A stretch of DNA of 64,000 nucleotides, taken from contig NZ_JRMQ02000006.1 of assembly GCF_000762845.2 (NCBI RefSeq), forward strand, positions 30,334-94,333. Reading direction: 5' to 3'. The notes beneath the pieces were generated by a model. The model had not been told where the DNA came from. It saw nothing but the letters and a program-made list of their open reading frames with translations, and searched no databases. Source of the stretch: Helicobacter japonicus. GTDB taxonomy: Bacteria; Campylobacterota; Campylobacteria; Campylobacterales; Helicobacteraceae. Shown here piece after piece: positions 55,477-64,000 of the stretch. Position numbers and translations under genes: made by a program. Each line of letters starts with the position of its first letter. Position 1 is the first letter of the stretch.

Positions 55477-56880
55477 CTAAAGTTTCTTATCTTGCCTATT
55501 AGCAAAATAAGCCCTTACAACTTCTCTATCGTCAAAATGTATCTTTTGTGTGCCAATGATTTGATAATCCTCATCACCTTTACCCAAAATCAACAATACT
55601 TCATCATTTTTCAACTCATCAAGTGCCTTGTATATTGCTTTTTCACGATTAGATTCAATGCAAATATTCCCATTTGTATCCATACCGCTTAATATATCAT
55701 TAATGATGCTTTGGGGAGATTCAGTGCGAGGATTATCACTTGTTATATATATCTTATCTGCAAATTTTTGCGCACATTCTCCCATTTTTGGGCGTTTGCT
55801 CTTATCTCTATCACCACCTGCACCAAAGACCACAGCAACTTTTTGATGTCTAAAGCTTTCAAAAATTTGCTGCATACCATCGTGTGTATGTGCAAAATCT
55901 ACAATGACAAGTGGGGAAGTATGCACAACCTCCATACGCCCACTTACTCCACCAAAATTTTCTAGTGCAGTAGCAACAGATTCCAAAGGTTTATTTGTGA
56001 GAATCTTCACTGCGGCAATTCCTGCAAGAACATTGTAAAGATTATGTTTTCCGTAAAGGTGTGCTATTATCGTGCCCTGTTCTACTTCTTCTTTAAATTT
56101 CCATAAAATATGCGCATCTATACCAGATTCTAAAGCATAAGCAGAAACGCTTAAATGTCCTTTTTTCTCTACTCCATAGAAAAATGCCTCTCTATCACTG
56201 CATCGAATATAAGGCTCATCTACATTTAAAAGCTTTAGTCCCTCACCTTCAAAAAAGCTATTCTTAACACGTCTATATTCATCAATGCTCTTATGATAAT
56301 CTAAATGGTCGCTTGTGATATTTGTGAGAATCTTCAAGGCAAATGTAAGTCCAGCTATACGCTCCTGTGCAATAGCGTGTGAGCTAACCTCCATAACAAA
56401 AAAGTCGCATTCTTCTTGTGTAGCAATACATAAATCCTCATAAAGTTCAAGCAAACTCGGCGTTGTTAAACCTTTAGGCTTTATCTGTTTGTCATTCATA
56501 AACAATCCTCTTGTGCCAAGCAATGCAACCTTATAGCCCAAATCAAGTAAAATCGAGTAAATAATAGCAGCAGTAGTTGTTTTGCCATTTGTGCCAGTAA
56601 TTCCTACAATACGTGTTTTTTGTGCATTAGCTTTGTCTAAAAGCACATTTGGGAGTTCATAAGATTCTATAATATTAAACTTTTGGGATTTTATAGAATC
56701 TTCAAGCTTTACCACAAATGAAGCATTCTGCTTACATTTTACAAGCAAAAGCGATTCTAGGTTTATATTTTCATACCCTTCTAGACTTTCACCTGCCAAT
56801 AACGCACTCACTACACGCGTATCATCAGTAATCGCACTATAAAACTTATCTTTATATTTTATGTTTTTTGCGATTATCAT
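55477..56880 (-). CDS. murE: UDP-N-acetylmuramoyl-tripeptide synthase (meso-DAP ligase)
   Basis: The 467-residue enzyme adds meso-diaminopimelate to UDP-MurNAc-L-Ala-D-Glu. Motifs are GITGTNGKTTTAAII (ATP site), LTNITSDHLDYHKSIDEY, GKHNLYNVLAGIAAVK, GRMEVVH and DNPRTESP, the DNPR motif for DAP. The overlap with the TPR gene by 29 bases and the nfu-TPR-murE order match H. pylori. ATG 56880 is the only start near the mature N-terminus. Confidence 0.95.
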   Translation of the reverse strand: MIIAKNIKYKDKFYSAITDDTRVVSALLAGESLEGYENINLESLLLVKCKQNASFVVKLEDSIKSQKFNIIESYELPNVLLDKANAQKTRIVGITGTNGKTTTAAIIYSILLDLGYKVALLGTRGLFMNDKQIKPKGLTTPSLLELYEDLCIATQEECDFFVMEVSSHAIAQERIAGLTFALKILTNITSDHLDYHKSIDEYRRVKNSFFEGEGLKLLNVDEPYIRCSDREAFFYGVEKKGHLSVSAYALESGIDAHILWKFKEEVEQGTIIAHLYGKHNLYNVLAGIAAVKILTNKPLESVATALENFGGVSGRMEVVHTSPLVIVDFAHTHDGMQQIFESFRHQKVAVVFGAGGDRDKSKRPKMGECAQKFADKIYITSDNPRTESPQSIINDILSGMDTNGNICIESNREKAIYKALDELKNDEVLLILGKGDEDYQIIGTQKIHFDDREVVRAYFANRQDKKL

Positions 56881-57478
56881 TGCTAACCTTTTGAAGAATC
56901 TTTTCTATTTCTTTATCATAAATGACATTTTTTTTAAGAGATTCAATATATTCAAGAGACATATCTTGATAGTCATTTTCTACAAGTTGATTAAGGAAAT
57001 CATAGAAGTCATTTTTGTTTGTAAAAATGATCTTTGTGCTAAAAATTAAATCTTCAAATGTTTTTTTAAAATTTTCTTGTGCGAGTTTCTTAAAATCTTG
57101 ATACAAAATCCCTTCAAGAGAATCAGCACGTAAATTTTCAAGATTTTTCAAGAGAGCAAAAATACCATTTGTGCTTTTATCAAAACTTTGAATAGCCTTT
57201 AGAATCTGTGCTCTAGCTTTTGCTTTGCTGATTTCTTGCGAAAGTAAAAGTTGATAATATTCATACAAACCTAATGCTTGGTCTTCAAAATCTTGTGCCA
57301 TATCTGAAAGAAGCAATCCAATGAGGGATTCTGTATTATTTGAATCAAGTTGAAGATTATGAGCAAAAATCTCAAAGGCTTGTTTGTATTGCTTTGCCAT
57401 AAACAGCACAAAACCTTGTTTGTTATTTTTATTAATAATATGCCTTGTGCGTGTATCTGTGAGTTTAATAACTTCCAT
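56852..57478 (-). CDS. TPR-like conserved hypothetical protein
   Basis: The 208-residue soluble protein is almost entirely helical. Residues 20-55 (NKQGFVLFMAKQYKQAFEIFAHNLQLDSNNTES in parts) match one TPR unit, and the rest is charged helices. It lies between nfu and murE, as in H. pylori where this neighbour is also uncharacterised. It overlaps murE by 29 bases in another frame. No function can be assigned. Confidence 0.75.
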   Translation of the reverse strand: MEVIKLTDTRTRHIINKNNKQGFVLFMAKQYKQAFEIFAHNLQLDSNNTESLIGLLLSDMAQDFEDQALGLYEYYQLLLSQEISKAKARAQILKAIQSFDKSTNGIFALLKNLENLRADSLEGILYQDFKKLAQENFKKTFEDLIFSTKIIFTNKNDFYDFLNQLVENDYQDMSLEYIESLKKNVIYDKEIEKILQKVSNDNRKKHKI

Positions 57479-57487
57479 AAGCTTACT

Positions 57488-57760
57488 CTATAAATGGAAT
57501 TGTGATTCCTCTCCGTGAGGCACATTCACAATGCTAATATCAGGGTGTATCTCTTCTTTTAAACGATTCTCAATAGCATATTTTAATGTATTAGCCGAGC
57601 TTGGACAGCCCTTACACGCACCTTCAAGCCGCACATACACTCTTGAATCTTTGATGCCTAGTAGAGTGATATCTCCACCATCAAGAGTAAGTGTTGGGCG
57701 GACTTTTTGTATCACCATTTCAACAGGCGATTGAAGCTCTTCATCACTAAAGGGGAACAC
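57488..57760 (-). CDS. NFU-type iron-sulfur scaffold protein
   Basis: This 90-residue protein is the NifU C-terminal (NFU) domain, with RPTLTLDGGDITLLGI and the CxxC motif GACKGCPSSANTLKYAIE that binds a [4Fe-4S] cluster for delivery. I chose GTG 57760, 9 bases after AAGGAG, because the longer frame (to 57802) adds an N-terminus not seen in the H. pylori homolog. It heads the nfu-TPR-murE operon. Confidence 0.9.
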   Translation of the reverse strand: MFPFSDEELQSPVEMVIQKVRPTLTLDGGDITLLGIKDSRVYVRLEGACKGCPSSANTLKYAIENRLKEEIHPDISIVNVPHGEESQFHL

Positions 57761-57989
57761 CTTTTTTCTCTCCTTAAAAATATTTGTTATAGTATAAATC
57801 AATTAGCATTTTAGCTTATTTTTTCAAATGTTTTATCCTTAAAAAGTTACACAAATACAGAATCAAGGTTTTGTTTATAAATTACACAAGAATTTTATTT
57901 TTTTATCAAAATATATCACTCTAATATGTCTTAAAGGATATATGCGTATAGAATAACACTCTAAGAACGAAATCTTCAAAGGGGAAAAG

Positions 57990-58997
57990 ATGAAAAAAAT
58001 TGCAATCCTAGCATTAATCAGTGCAGTAACCCTAGTTTTTTTGGGTTGTAGTGATGATAAGAGCAAAACACAAGAAACATATAAAGTGAAATTCGCCCAC
58101 GTGGTAAGTGCAAATACTCCTAAAGGACAAGCTGCTGATTTTTTTGCTAAACGAGTTGATGAACTTAGTGGGGGCAAAATCAAAGTAGAAGTATTCCCAA
58201 GCGCACAACTTGTTGATGATGACAAAGTTTTTCAAGAACTTACACGCAATAATGTGCAAATGGCAGCACCAAGCTTTTCAAAATTTACTCCTATTGCAAA
58301 AGAATTTAATATTTGGGATATACCATTTTTATTCCGTGATACAGAGCATTTGCATAAAGTAATGGACGGCGAAGTAGGACAGATTTTGAAAGATGTAATT
58401 TCTAAAAGAGGTATTGTTGCACTTGATTATTGGGACGCTGGATTCAAACAATTTAGCACAAATAAAAAGCCTATTATTCTACCCGAAGACGCTAAAGGAC
58501 AAAAAATGAGAATTATGAGTTCAAAAGTGCTTGAAGAGCAAACAAAGGCAATCGGTGCAATTCCTCAAGTATTACCTTTTAGTGAAGTATATTCCGCACT
58601 TTCCACAGGTGTAGTTGATGCAGCTGAAAACCCACTCTCTAATCTCTATAATTCAAAGTTTTATGAAGTGCAAAGCTCCATTACACTTTCAAATCACGGC
58701 TATTTGGGCTATCTTGTTGTGGTAAGTGATGGATTCTGGAAGCAACTCCCCGATGAGCTTAAAGATATCTTTAAACAAGCACTTCACGAAGCTACTGAAT
58801 TTGAACGTCTTGAAAGTGAAAAAGAAGAAAAAATTCTTCTTGAAAAACTCAAAAAAGATGATGCCACAAAAACACAAATTTACACTCTCGAAGATAAGCA
58901 AATAGCTATATGGAAAGAAACTATGCAAGCTATTTATCCTAAATTTTACGATCTTGTAGGGCAAGACTTGATTGAAAAAGTATTGGAAGTAAAATAA
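57990..58997 (+). CDS. dctP: TRAP transporter substrate-binding protein (DctP family)
   Basis: The 335-residue protein has a signal peptide with a lipobox (VFLGC, Cys near 20). The DctP domain shows KFAHVVSANTPKGQAADFFAKRVDELSGGKIKVEVFP, GQKMRIMSSK with the substrate Arg and STGVVDAAENPLSN with the Asn (parts shown). It captures a small organic acid in the periplasm. ATG 57990 follows AAAGGGG. It is followed by dctQ and dctM. Confidence 0.92.
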   Translation: MKKIAILALISAVTLVFLGCSDDKSKTQETYKVKFAHVVSANTPKGQAADFFAKRVDELSGGKIKVEVFPSAQLVDDDKVFQELTRNNVQMAAPSFSKFTPIAKEFNIWDIPFLFRDTEHLHKVMDGEVGQILKDVISKRGIVALDYWDAGFKQFSTNKKPIILPEDAKGQKMRIMSSKVLEEQTKAIGAIPQVLPFSEVYSALSTGVVDAAENPLSNLYNSKFYEVQSSITLSNHGYLGYLVVVSDGFWKQLPDELKDIFKQALHEATEFERLESEKEEKILLEKLKKDDATKTQIYTLEDKQIAIWKETMQAIYPKFYDLVGQDLIEKVLEVK

Positions 58998-59012
58998 TCA
59001 CGAGGTAAAAAA

Positions 59013-59630
59013 ATGCTTTCCTTGATTGCTAAACCATTTGTGTGGGCTCACCATAGCCCACTCGTCCATAGAATTTTCGCTATTTTAGATAAAATCATTG
59101 CTTCTATCAACAAAAATATTGCGGTAGCTGGCTTAACTATTGGTGTTATTATCACTGCAGTTAATGTATGTTGTCGCTATCTTACAGGACTTTTTCCCGA
59201 TATTTTTCAACTCTCACTCACTTGGGCAGAAGAAATGGCACGATATTGTTTTTTATGGTCGGCATTCTTTGGCGCAGCATATGGCTTTAGAAAAGGTGTG
59301 CATATTAGTGTTACTATGCTTTTAGAAAAATTTCCACCTAAAGTTGCTAAAACTTGTGTAATTATCATACATACGCTAAATTCTGTATTTCTTGCTTTTA
59401 TGACTTATGCTGGAGCTATGGTATGCTATGATAACTATATGCTTGGCTATATGAGTGAAGCTTTACACAATGTTCCTTTGTGGATTTTTCTCCTTTGTTT
59501 GCCTTTTGCATTTTTTGGTGCAACTTATCGCTCAATTGAAAAAATCTATGAAATATCTTGGATGGAGGCAAACAAGGTTGTCAAAAATACAGAAAATGAA
59601 ATGATACACGATTCCGTGCTTAAAGATTAA
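59013..59630 (+). CDS. dctQ: TRAP transporter small permease (DctQ family)
   Basis: The 205-residue protein has four membrane segments and the DctQ pattern SLTWAEEMARYCFLWSAFFGAAYGFRKGVHISV, which marks the family. It links the binding protein to the large permease. ATG 59013 lies 15 bases after dctP and follows GAGG. The N-terminus (about 1-30) is longer than in many DctQ proteins. Confidence 0.9.
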   Translation: MLSLIAKPFVWAHHSPLVHRIFAILDKIIASINKNIAVAGLTIGVIITAVNVCCRYLTGLFPDIFQLSLTWAEEMARYCFLWSAFFGAAYGFRKGVHISVTMLLEKFPPKVAKTCVIIIHTLNSVFLAFMTYAGAMVCYDNYMLGYMSEALHNVPLWIFLLCLPFAFFGATYRSIEKIYEISWMEANKVVKNTENEMIHDSVLKD

Positions 59631-59643
59631 ATAGGGTTATCCA

Positions 59644-60918
59644 ATGAGTGTTGCATACCTATTACTTGTTTTGTTTGGCTTACTTCTTTTAGGAGTGCCT
59701 GTGAGTATCGCTTTGGGAGTAAGCGCAATAAGTGCGCTTTTTATTTTTACCTCATACAATATAGTGGGTTCAGCTGAAATTATGCTTAATGGCTTAAAAC
59801 CTGCCCTTATGGCAATCCCTATGTTTATCCTTGCTGGTTCTCTTATGAGCAAGGGAAGTTCAGCTCAACGCATTATCAACTTTGCAACTTCGCTTGTAGG
59901 GCATTTGCCCGGCGGTCTTCCCATAAGTGCAATTTTAGCTTGTATCATTTTTGCCGCAGTGAGTGGTAGTTCTCCTGCAACCGTTATTGCTGTGGGTTCA
60001 GTGATGTTTTTAGCCATTAAAAACGCTGGTTATCCTAAAAGCTATGCTGTTGGAGCAATCACTTCTGCAGGAAGCTTAGGGATTCTTATTCCACCTTCTG
60101 TTGTAATGATTGTATATGGTGTAACAGCTGAAGTATCTATTGAAAAACTCTTTATGGCAGGAATCGTGCCAGGCTTAATAATTGGTGTGATGATGATGCT
60201 TTATGCTTATATAGGAGCAAGACGTTTAGGATTCCAAGCAACTAAGCCAGAGAGCCTAGCATCACGTTTTAAAAAATTTCGTGAAGCCTTTTGGGCACTA
60301 CTTATTGTTTTTGTCATAATTGGAGGTATCTATGGAGGTATATTCACCGCCACAGAGGCAGCAGGCATAAGTGCTGTATATGCGTTTATCATCTCTGTTT
60401 TTGTATATAAAGATATTAAACTTAAAGACCTCTATTCAGTATTTTTAGACGCGGCAATCACCACATCAATGATATTTTTTATTATTGGTTTTGCTGTAGT
60501 GTTTGCTCATTTTTTAACAAATGAGAGAATCCCTCATCTTGTAGCCGATTTTCTTGTCGCACAAAATATGACTTGGTGGGTATTTCTTATCCTTGTCAAT
60601 ATTGTATTATTTATTATGGGACAATTTATGGAGCCTAGCTCTGTTATTATGATTATGACACCTTTACTTTTACCTATTGCTATCGCACTTGGCATTGATC
60701 CCATACATTTTGGTATCGTAATGGTTGTTAATATGGAGCTCGGAATGCTTACTCCACCTGTAGGACTTAATCTGTTTGTGGCAAGCTCCCTTACAAACTT
60801 AAGCCTTAAAGATGTAACTTCTTCTGTGTTGCCTTGGCTTGGAGTTATGTTGGTAGGTTTGCTTCTTGTAACATATATCCCTCAAATCTCACTTTGGTTA
60901 CCTAACCAAATCCATTAA
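59644..60918 (+). CDS. dctM: TRAP transporter large permease (DctM family)
   Basis: The 424-residue permease has about 12 membrane segments. It shows GLLLLGVPVSIALGVSA, FILAGSLMSKG, VSGSSPATVIAVGSVMF, TSAGSLGILIPPSVVMIVYG and MEPSSVIMIMTPLLLPIA, which are typical. It drives Na+- or H+-coupled uptake of the acid bound by DctP. It lies 13 bases after dctQ. The substrate is not fixed by sequence; C4-dicarboxylate is only a guess. Confidence 0.93.
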   Translation: MSVAYLLLVLFGLLLLGVPVSIALGVSAISALFIFTSYNIVGSAEIMLNGLKPALMAIPMFILAGSLMSKGSSAQRIINFATSLVGHLPGGLPISAILACIIFAAVSGSSPATVIAVGSVMFLAIKNAGYPKSYAVGAITSAGSLGILIPPSVVMIVYGVTAEVSIEKLFMAGIVPGLIIGVMMMLYAYIGARRLGFQATKPESLASRFKKFREAFWALLIVFVIIGGIYGGIFTATEAAGISAVYAFIISVFVYKDIKLKDLYSVFLDAAITTSMIFFIIGFAVVFAHFLTNERIPHLVADFLVAQNMTWWVFLILVNIVLFIMGQFMEPSSVIMIMTPLLLPIAIALGIDPIHFGIVMVVNMELGMLTPPVGLNLFVASSLTNLSLKDVTSSVLPWLGVMLVGLLLVTYIPQISLWLPNQIH

Positions 60919-60935
60919 AATATAAGGAGTTACTT

Positions 60936-62525
60936 ATGGAATTTAAGGATATTAAACATATCGAAAAAGCACAAAAATTTAATCACGAAGATGGTATTAA
61001 AATATTCATTGTTCTTATATTCTTTTTAGTCATCTCATTGATTGCTGTTTTTGTTCATACGGGATACAATACCCTTCTCCTAGTGTTTGCAACCATTGTT
61101 GGTGGTTATATGGCAATGAATATAGGCGCAAACGATGTAGCAAATAATGTGGGACCAGCTGTAGGCTCTCAAGCAATCACACTTATTGGAGCAATCATTA
61201 TTGCAGCTATTTGTGAAGCAATGGGAGCTATTATCGCTGGTGGTGAGGTTGTCGGAACAATTAAATCTGGTATCATAGATTCAACACAAATAGCTGAACC
61301 ACGTATATTTGTAAGCTTAATGCTTGCAGCATTACTTTCTGGTGCAATTTGGCTTCATTTAGCTACCGTTATTGGTGCTCCTGTCTCTACCACACATTCC
61401 CTTGTAGGTGGTATCTTAGGTGCAGGAATTGTCGCTGGTGGCGCAGGAGTAGTCCATTGGTTGGAGCTTTTACGCATTGCTTCAAGTTGGATTATCTCAC
61501 CCGTGCTTGGTGGCGTGATTGCAGTCGTCTTTCTCATTATCATCAAAAAAAGCATTACATACAAAGAAGATAAACGTGAAGCTGCTAAACGTGTTGTGCC
61601 TATTCTTATTTTTGTAATGACTTGGGCTTTTGGGCTTTACCTTATTATAAAAGGATTAAAAAAAATCTTGCCTGAAATTAATTTTATATTTTCTGTGCTT
61701 CTTAGCCTTGTGATTGCAGTCATAGTATTTTTTATCGTGCGCCCTATTATTGCAAAAAAAGCAGATTCTCTCCTCAATACAAAAGAAGATATTAATTCTC
61801 TTTTTACAATTCCTCTCGTTTTCTCAGCGGCACTTTTAAGTTTTGCACACGGTGCGAACGATGTAGCAAATGCTATTGGACCACTTGCAGCCATTAATGA
61901 AACTTTGGAATCTTTAGGTGAAGTCCTCCCTACTACAAAAGCCTCTGTGCCATTATGGATTATGCTTGTGGGTGGATTAGGTATTTCACTTGGACTTGCA
62001 CTTTATGGACCAAGACTTATCCGAACGGTAGGAAGTGAAATTACTGAATTAGATAAAATGAGAGCATTTTGTATTGCTATGAGTGCAGCCTTAACTGTGC
62101 TTCTTGCTTCCCAGCTTGGATTGCCTGTAAGCTCGACACATATTGCATTAGGTGCAATTTTTGGTGTAGGATTTTTACGGGAATATCTTAAAAAACGTTA
62201 CTATGAAATGCAACAAACTATTATAGAAGCACACAAAGGCAAAGATGCTCAAGAAGTAGAAGCGTTCCTTGAAAATTTTAATAAAGCAAGTATCAAGAAA
62301 AAAGGCTTAATGCTTGAAGCTCTAAAAAACAATAAAAATTTTAAACTAATGCCTCGCCTTGATAGAAAAGAGCGTAAATCGCTCAAAAAAGCTTACAAAC
62401 AAGAACTTGTTAAGCGAAGTGCAATCAATAAAATTATCGCTTCTTGGCTAATCACCGTGCCTATATCTGCACTTCTTGGTGCATTTACTTATTATGTGAT
62501 TATCAGTGCTGGTTTTGATATTTAG
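60936..62525 (+). CDS. pit: Low-affinity inorganic phosphate transporter (Pit family)
   Basis: The 529-residue PHO4-family carrier has two copies of the GANDVAN(A/N) signature: NIGANDVANNVGPAVGSQA (near 66) and FAHGANDVANAIGPLAA (near 305), with STTHSLVGG and SSTHIALGA elements. It imports phosphate with protons or as a metal complex. A basic cytoplasmic segment (about 440-500) precedes the last helix. ATG 60936 follows AAGGAG. It follows dctM by 17 bases. Confidence 0.93.
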   Translation: MEFKDIKHIEKAQKFNHEDGIKIFIVLIFFLVISLIAVFVHTGYNTLLLVFATIVGGYMAMNIGANDVANNVGPAVGSQAITLIGAIIIAAICEAMGAIIAGGEVVGTIKSGIIDSTQIAEPRIFVSLMLAALLSGAIWLHLATVIGAPVSTTHSLVGGILGAGIVAGGAGVVHWLELLRIASSWIISPVLGGVIAVVFLIIIKKSITYKEDKREAAKRVVPILIFVMTWAFGLYLIIKGLKKILPEINFIFSVLLSLVIAVIVFFIVRPIIAKKADSLLNTKEDINSLFTIPLVFSAALLSFAHGANDVANAIGPLAAINETLESLGEVLPTTKASVPLWIMLVGGLGISLGLALYGPRLIRTVGSEITELDKMRAFCIAMSAALTVLLASQLGLPVSSTHIALGAIFGVGFLREYLKKRYYEMQQTIIEAHKGKDAQEVEAFLENFNKASIKKKGLMLEALKNNKNFKLMPRLDRKERKSLKKAYKQELVKRSAINKIIASWLITVPISALLGAFTYYVIISAGFDI

Positions 62526-62580
62526 TTTTTTTAAAGATTTGATTAACTACAATTAAGGTTTTATTTTTAAAGGAGAATTT

Positions 62581-63897
62581 TTGGACCCATACTCGTCAGT
62601 CTTGATGCTTATTGTGGCATTGTTTTTGGTCTTCCTCAATGCCTTTTTTGTGGTTTCAGAGTTTGCAATTGTTAAGATTCGAAAATCTAAGCTTGAAGAG
62701 CTTGTAAAAAATGAAGTAAAAAATGCCTCTCTTGCTTTAAAAATGACATATTCACTTGATACTTATTTAAGTGCAACACAACTTGGCATTACCTTTGCCT
62801 CACTTGCGCTTGGGTGGGTAAGTGAAAATGCCTTTGCAAACCTTATTGCAATTCCCTTTGCCTATCTTTTGGAATCTTCTCCTTTTCTCGTGCATTCTAT
62901 TGCCTCAATCCTTGCTTTTATCCTTGTAACACTCTTACACGTTGTGCTTGGTGAGCTTGTGCCAAAGTCAATTGCTATTGCCAAAACAGAATCTGTAGTG
63001 CTTTTTGTAGCGCGACCACTTTATACATTTTGGCTTATTTTTTCTCCACTTATTAAGCTCTTTGATATTGTCGCTGCTTTTTTCTTAAAACTTATCCACA
63101 TAACTCCTGCACACGAAAGCGAAAAAGCACATAGCGATGAAGAACTAAAAATTATCGTAGGAGAGAGCCTTAAGGGTGGATTTTTAGATTCTATTGAAGG
63201 AGAAATTATCAAAAATGCGGTAGATTTCTCTGATACTCTTGCCAAAGAAATTATGACACCCCGTAAAGATATGATATGTCTTAATGCACAAGATGATTAT
63301 GAAAAAAATATTGAAATTGTATTGCAAACAAATCACACACGCTACCCATATTATCAAGATTCTAAAGATAATATTTTAGGTATGATACATATCCGTGATT
63401 TATTTGAAAATACAATGAGAAATGGTGAGCGCAACCTTAAGCATCTTGTGCGTAATATGATTATTGTGCCAGAGAGTGCGCATATCTCCGAGATTTTAAA
63501 TACTATGAATCGCCAACAAATCCATACTGCACTTGTTGTTGATGAATATGGTGGAACTTCTGGACTTCTCACAATGGAAGATATTATCGAGGAAATTATC
63601 GGTGATATTTCTGATGAACACGATTTGAAAAATGAGGATATGAAACAGCTTGATTCACAAACTTATGAATTTGATGGAAAGCTTGATGTATATCAGATTG
63701 AAGAAAAATTTAATATTACTTTTGAAAATACAAATGATCATATTACCATAGGCGGCTATGTTTTTGGCTTACTAGGACGGCTTCCTGTGGTGCAAGATAA
63801 AATTAGTGATGAGTATTTTACTTTTGAAGTGCTTGAAATGGACGGCGCAAGAATTAAAAAGCTCAAAGCAACCTATAAAACACAACAGCTCCCATAA
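62581..63897 (+). CDS. CNNM/HlyC-CorC family membrane protein
   Basis: This 438-residue protein has an N-terminal DUF21 domain (about 1-195) with four membrane segments (NAFFVVSEFAIVKIRKSKLEEL), a CBS pair (about 205-340; VDEYGGTSGLLTMEDIIEEIIGDI) and a C-terminal HlyC/CorC domain (about 355-438). It is commonly linked to divalent-metal handling, though often annotated as hemolysin. TTG 62581 follows AAAGGAG. A TACAAT box at 62546-62551 may be the -10. It follows pit, as in H. pylori. Confidence 0.9.
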   Translation: MDPYSSVLMLIVALFLVFLNAFFVVSEFAIVKIRKSKLEELVKNEVKNASLALKMTYSLDTYLSATQLGITFASLALGWVSENAFANLIAIPFAYLLESSPFLVHSIASILAFILVTLLHVVLGELVPKSIAIAKTESVVLFVARPLYTFWLIFSPLIKLFDIVAAFFLKLIHITPAHESEKAHSDEELKIIVGESLKGGFLDSIEGEIIKNAVDFSDTLAKEIMTPRKDMICLNAQDDYEKNIEIVLQTNHTRYPYYQDSKDNILGMIHIRDLFENTMRNGERNLKHLVRNMIIVPESAHISEILNTMNRQQIHTALVVDEYGGTSGLLTMEDIIEEIIGDISDEHDLKNEDMKQLDSQTYEFDGKLDVYQIEEKFNITFENTNDHITIGGYVFGLLGRLPVVQDKISDEYFTFEVLEMDGARIKKLKATYKTQQLP

Positions 63898-63906
63898 AGG
63901 CTCTCT

Positions 63907-64000
63907 ATGCTCTTTAGTTCTTTTGCATTTATCTTTGCTTTTTTGCCTTGTGTTTGGATTATTTTTCATATACTCAAATACATAAGCATAAAACAAGATT
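63907..64000 (+). CDS. MBOAT acyltransferase, 5' end only
   Basis: ATG 63907 opens a frame that runs off the window: MLFSSFAFIFAFLPCVWIIF and more hydrophobic residues. This is the start pattern of AlgI/PatA-type MBOAT proteins, which O-acetylate extracellular polysaccharides or peptidoglycan. Only 31 codons are visible, so the call depends on the N-terminus. Confidence 0.6.
   Translation, partial: MLFSSFAFIFAFLPCVWIIFHILKYISIKQD

Noticed and set aside
62581..63897. Hemolysin toxin
   Set aside because: The family name is historical; DUF21-CBS-CorC layout points to a metal-handling membrane protein.

Overview
The window is a compact, AT-rich chromosome segment from a Helicobacter, most likely an enterohepatic species close to H. 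hepaticus. The evidence is: a tmRNA whose tag reads ANNANYAPAYAKVA, which I recall as the H. hepaticus tag; a XerH-type single recombinase with a difH-like site next to it; a cysteine-paired Sel1-repeat (Hcp-like) lipoprotein; homopolymeric C/G tracts that switch surface-modification genes; and purL, since H. pylori lacks de novo purine synthesis. The species call is an inference. The window has no rRNA, tRNA, prophage, insertion sequence or CRISPR array that I can see. No gene-free stretch exceeds 300 bases.

Layout. 1-8.3 kb: the end of an oligoendopeptidase, small conserved hypotheticals (one HdrB-like), a TerB/J-like membrane protein, a PIN-PhoH ATPase, a putative outer-membrane protein, a SPOR-NlpC/P60 lipoprotein, and an FkbM-like methyltransferase broken by a C11 tract. 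8.4-15.4 kb: ppsA, purL and a Sel1-repeat lipoprotein. 15.5-21.5 kb (minus strand): mltC and bpt run into a restriction-modification locus whose methylase half and recognition half are separated by a small toxin-antitoxin-like cassette, followed by thiE. 21.7-32.1 kb: radical SAM protein, sodB, nadC, thiL, rdgB, an OmpA-like lipoprotein, a large membrane protein, yhhQ, psd, nadA and an outer-membrane barrel. 32.2-38.5 kb: tsaD, agmatine deiminase, a second tract-broken FkbM methyltransferase, a DJ-1 protein, difH-xerH, a PAP2 phosphatase and ssrA. 38.5-46.8 kb: a TonB receptor, ppa, biotin carboxylase, nnrDE, thiG, cmoA and a D-Ala-D-Ala dipeptidase. 46.8-55.2 kb: a MacAB-TolC-like efflux operon, divergent from a four-gene lipoprotein operon (COG3014, LpoB-like, two LPP20-like). 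55.5-64 kb: murE, a TPR-like protein, an NFU protein, a DctPQM TRAP transporter, a Pit phosphate permease, a CNNM/HlyC-type protein and the start of an MBOAT acyltransferase.

The genes mostly serve NAD (nadA, nadC, nnrDE), thiamine (thiE, thiG, thiL), cell wall (murE, mltC, NlpC/P60, LpoB-like, VanX-like) and tRNA or translation quality (tsaD, cmoA, yhhQ, ssrA). Both FkbM genes are in the OFF phase as read. The most unusual items are the split restriction-modification locus with its embedded cassette, the paired OFF contingency genes, a strongly over-represented heptamer (AGATTCT/AGAATCT) that also builds intergenic hairpins, and the lipoprotein operon at 51.6-55.2 kb.
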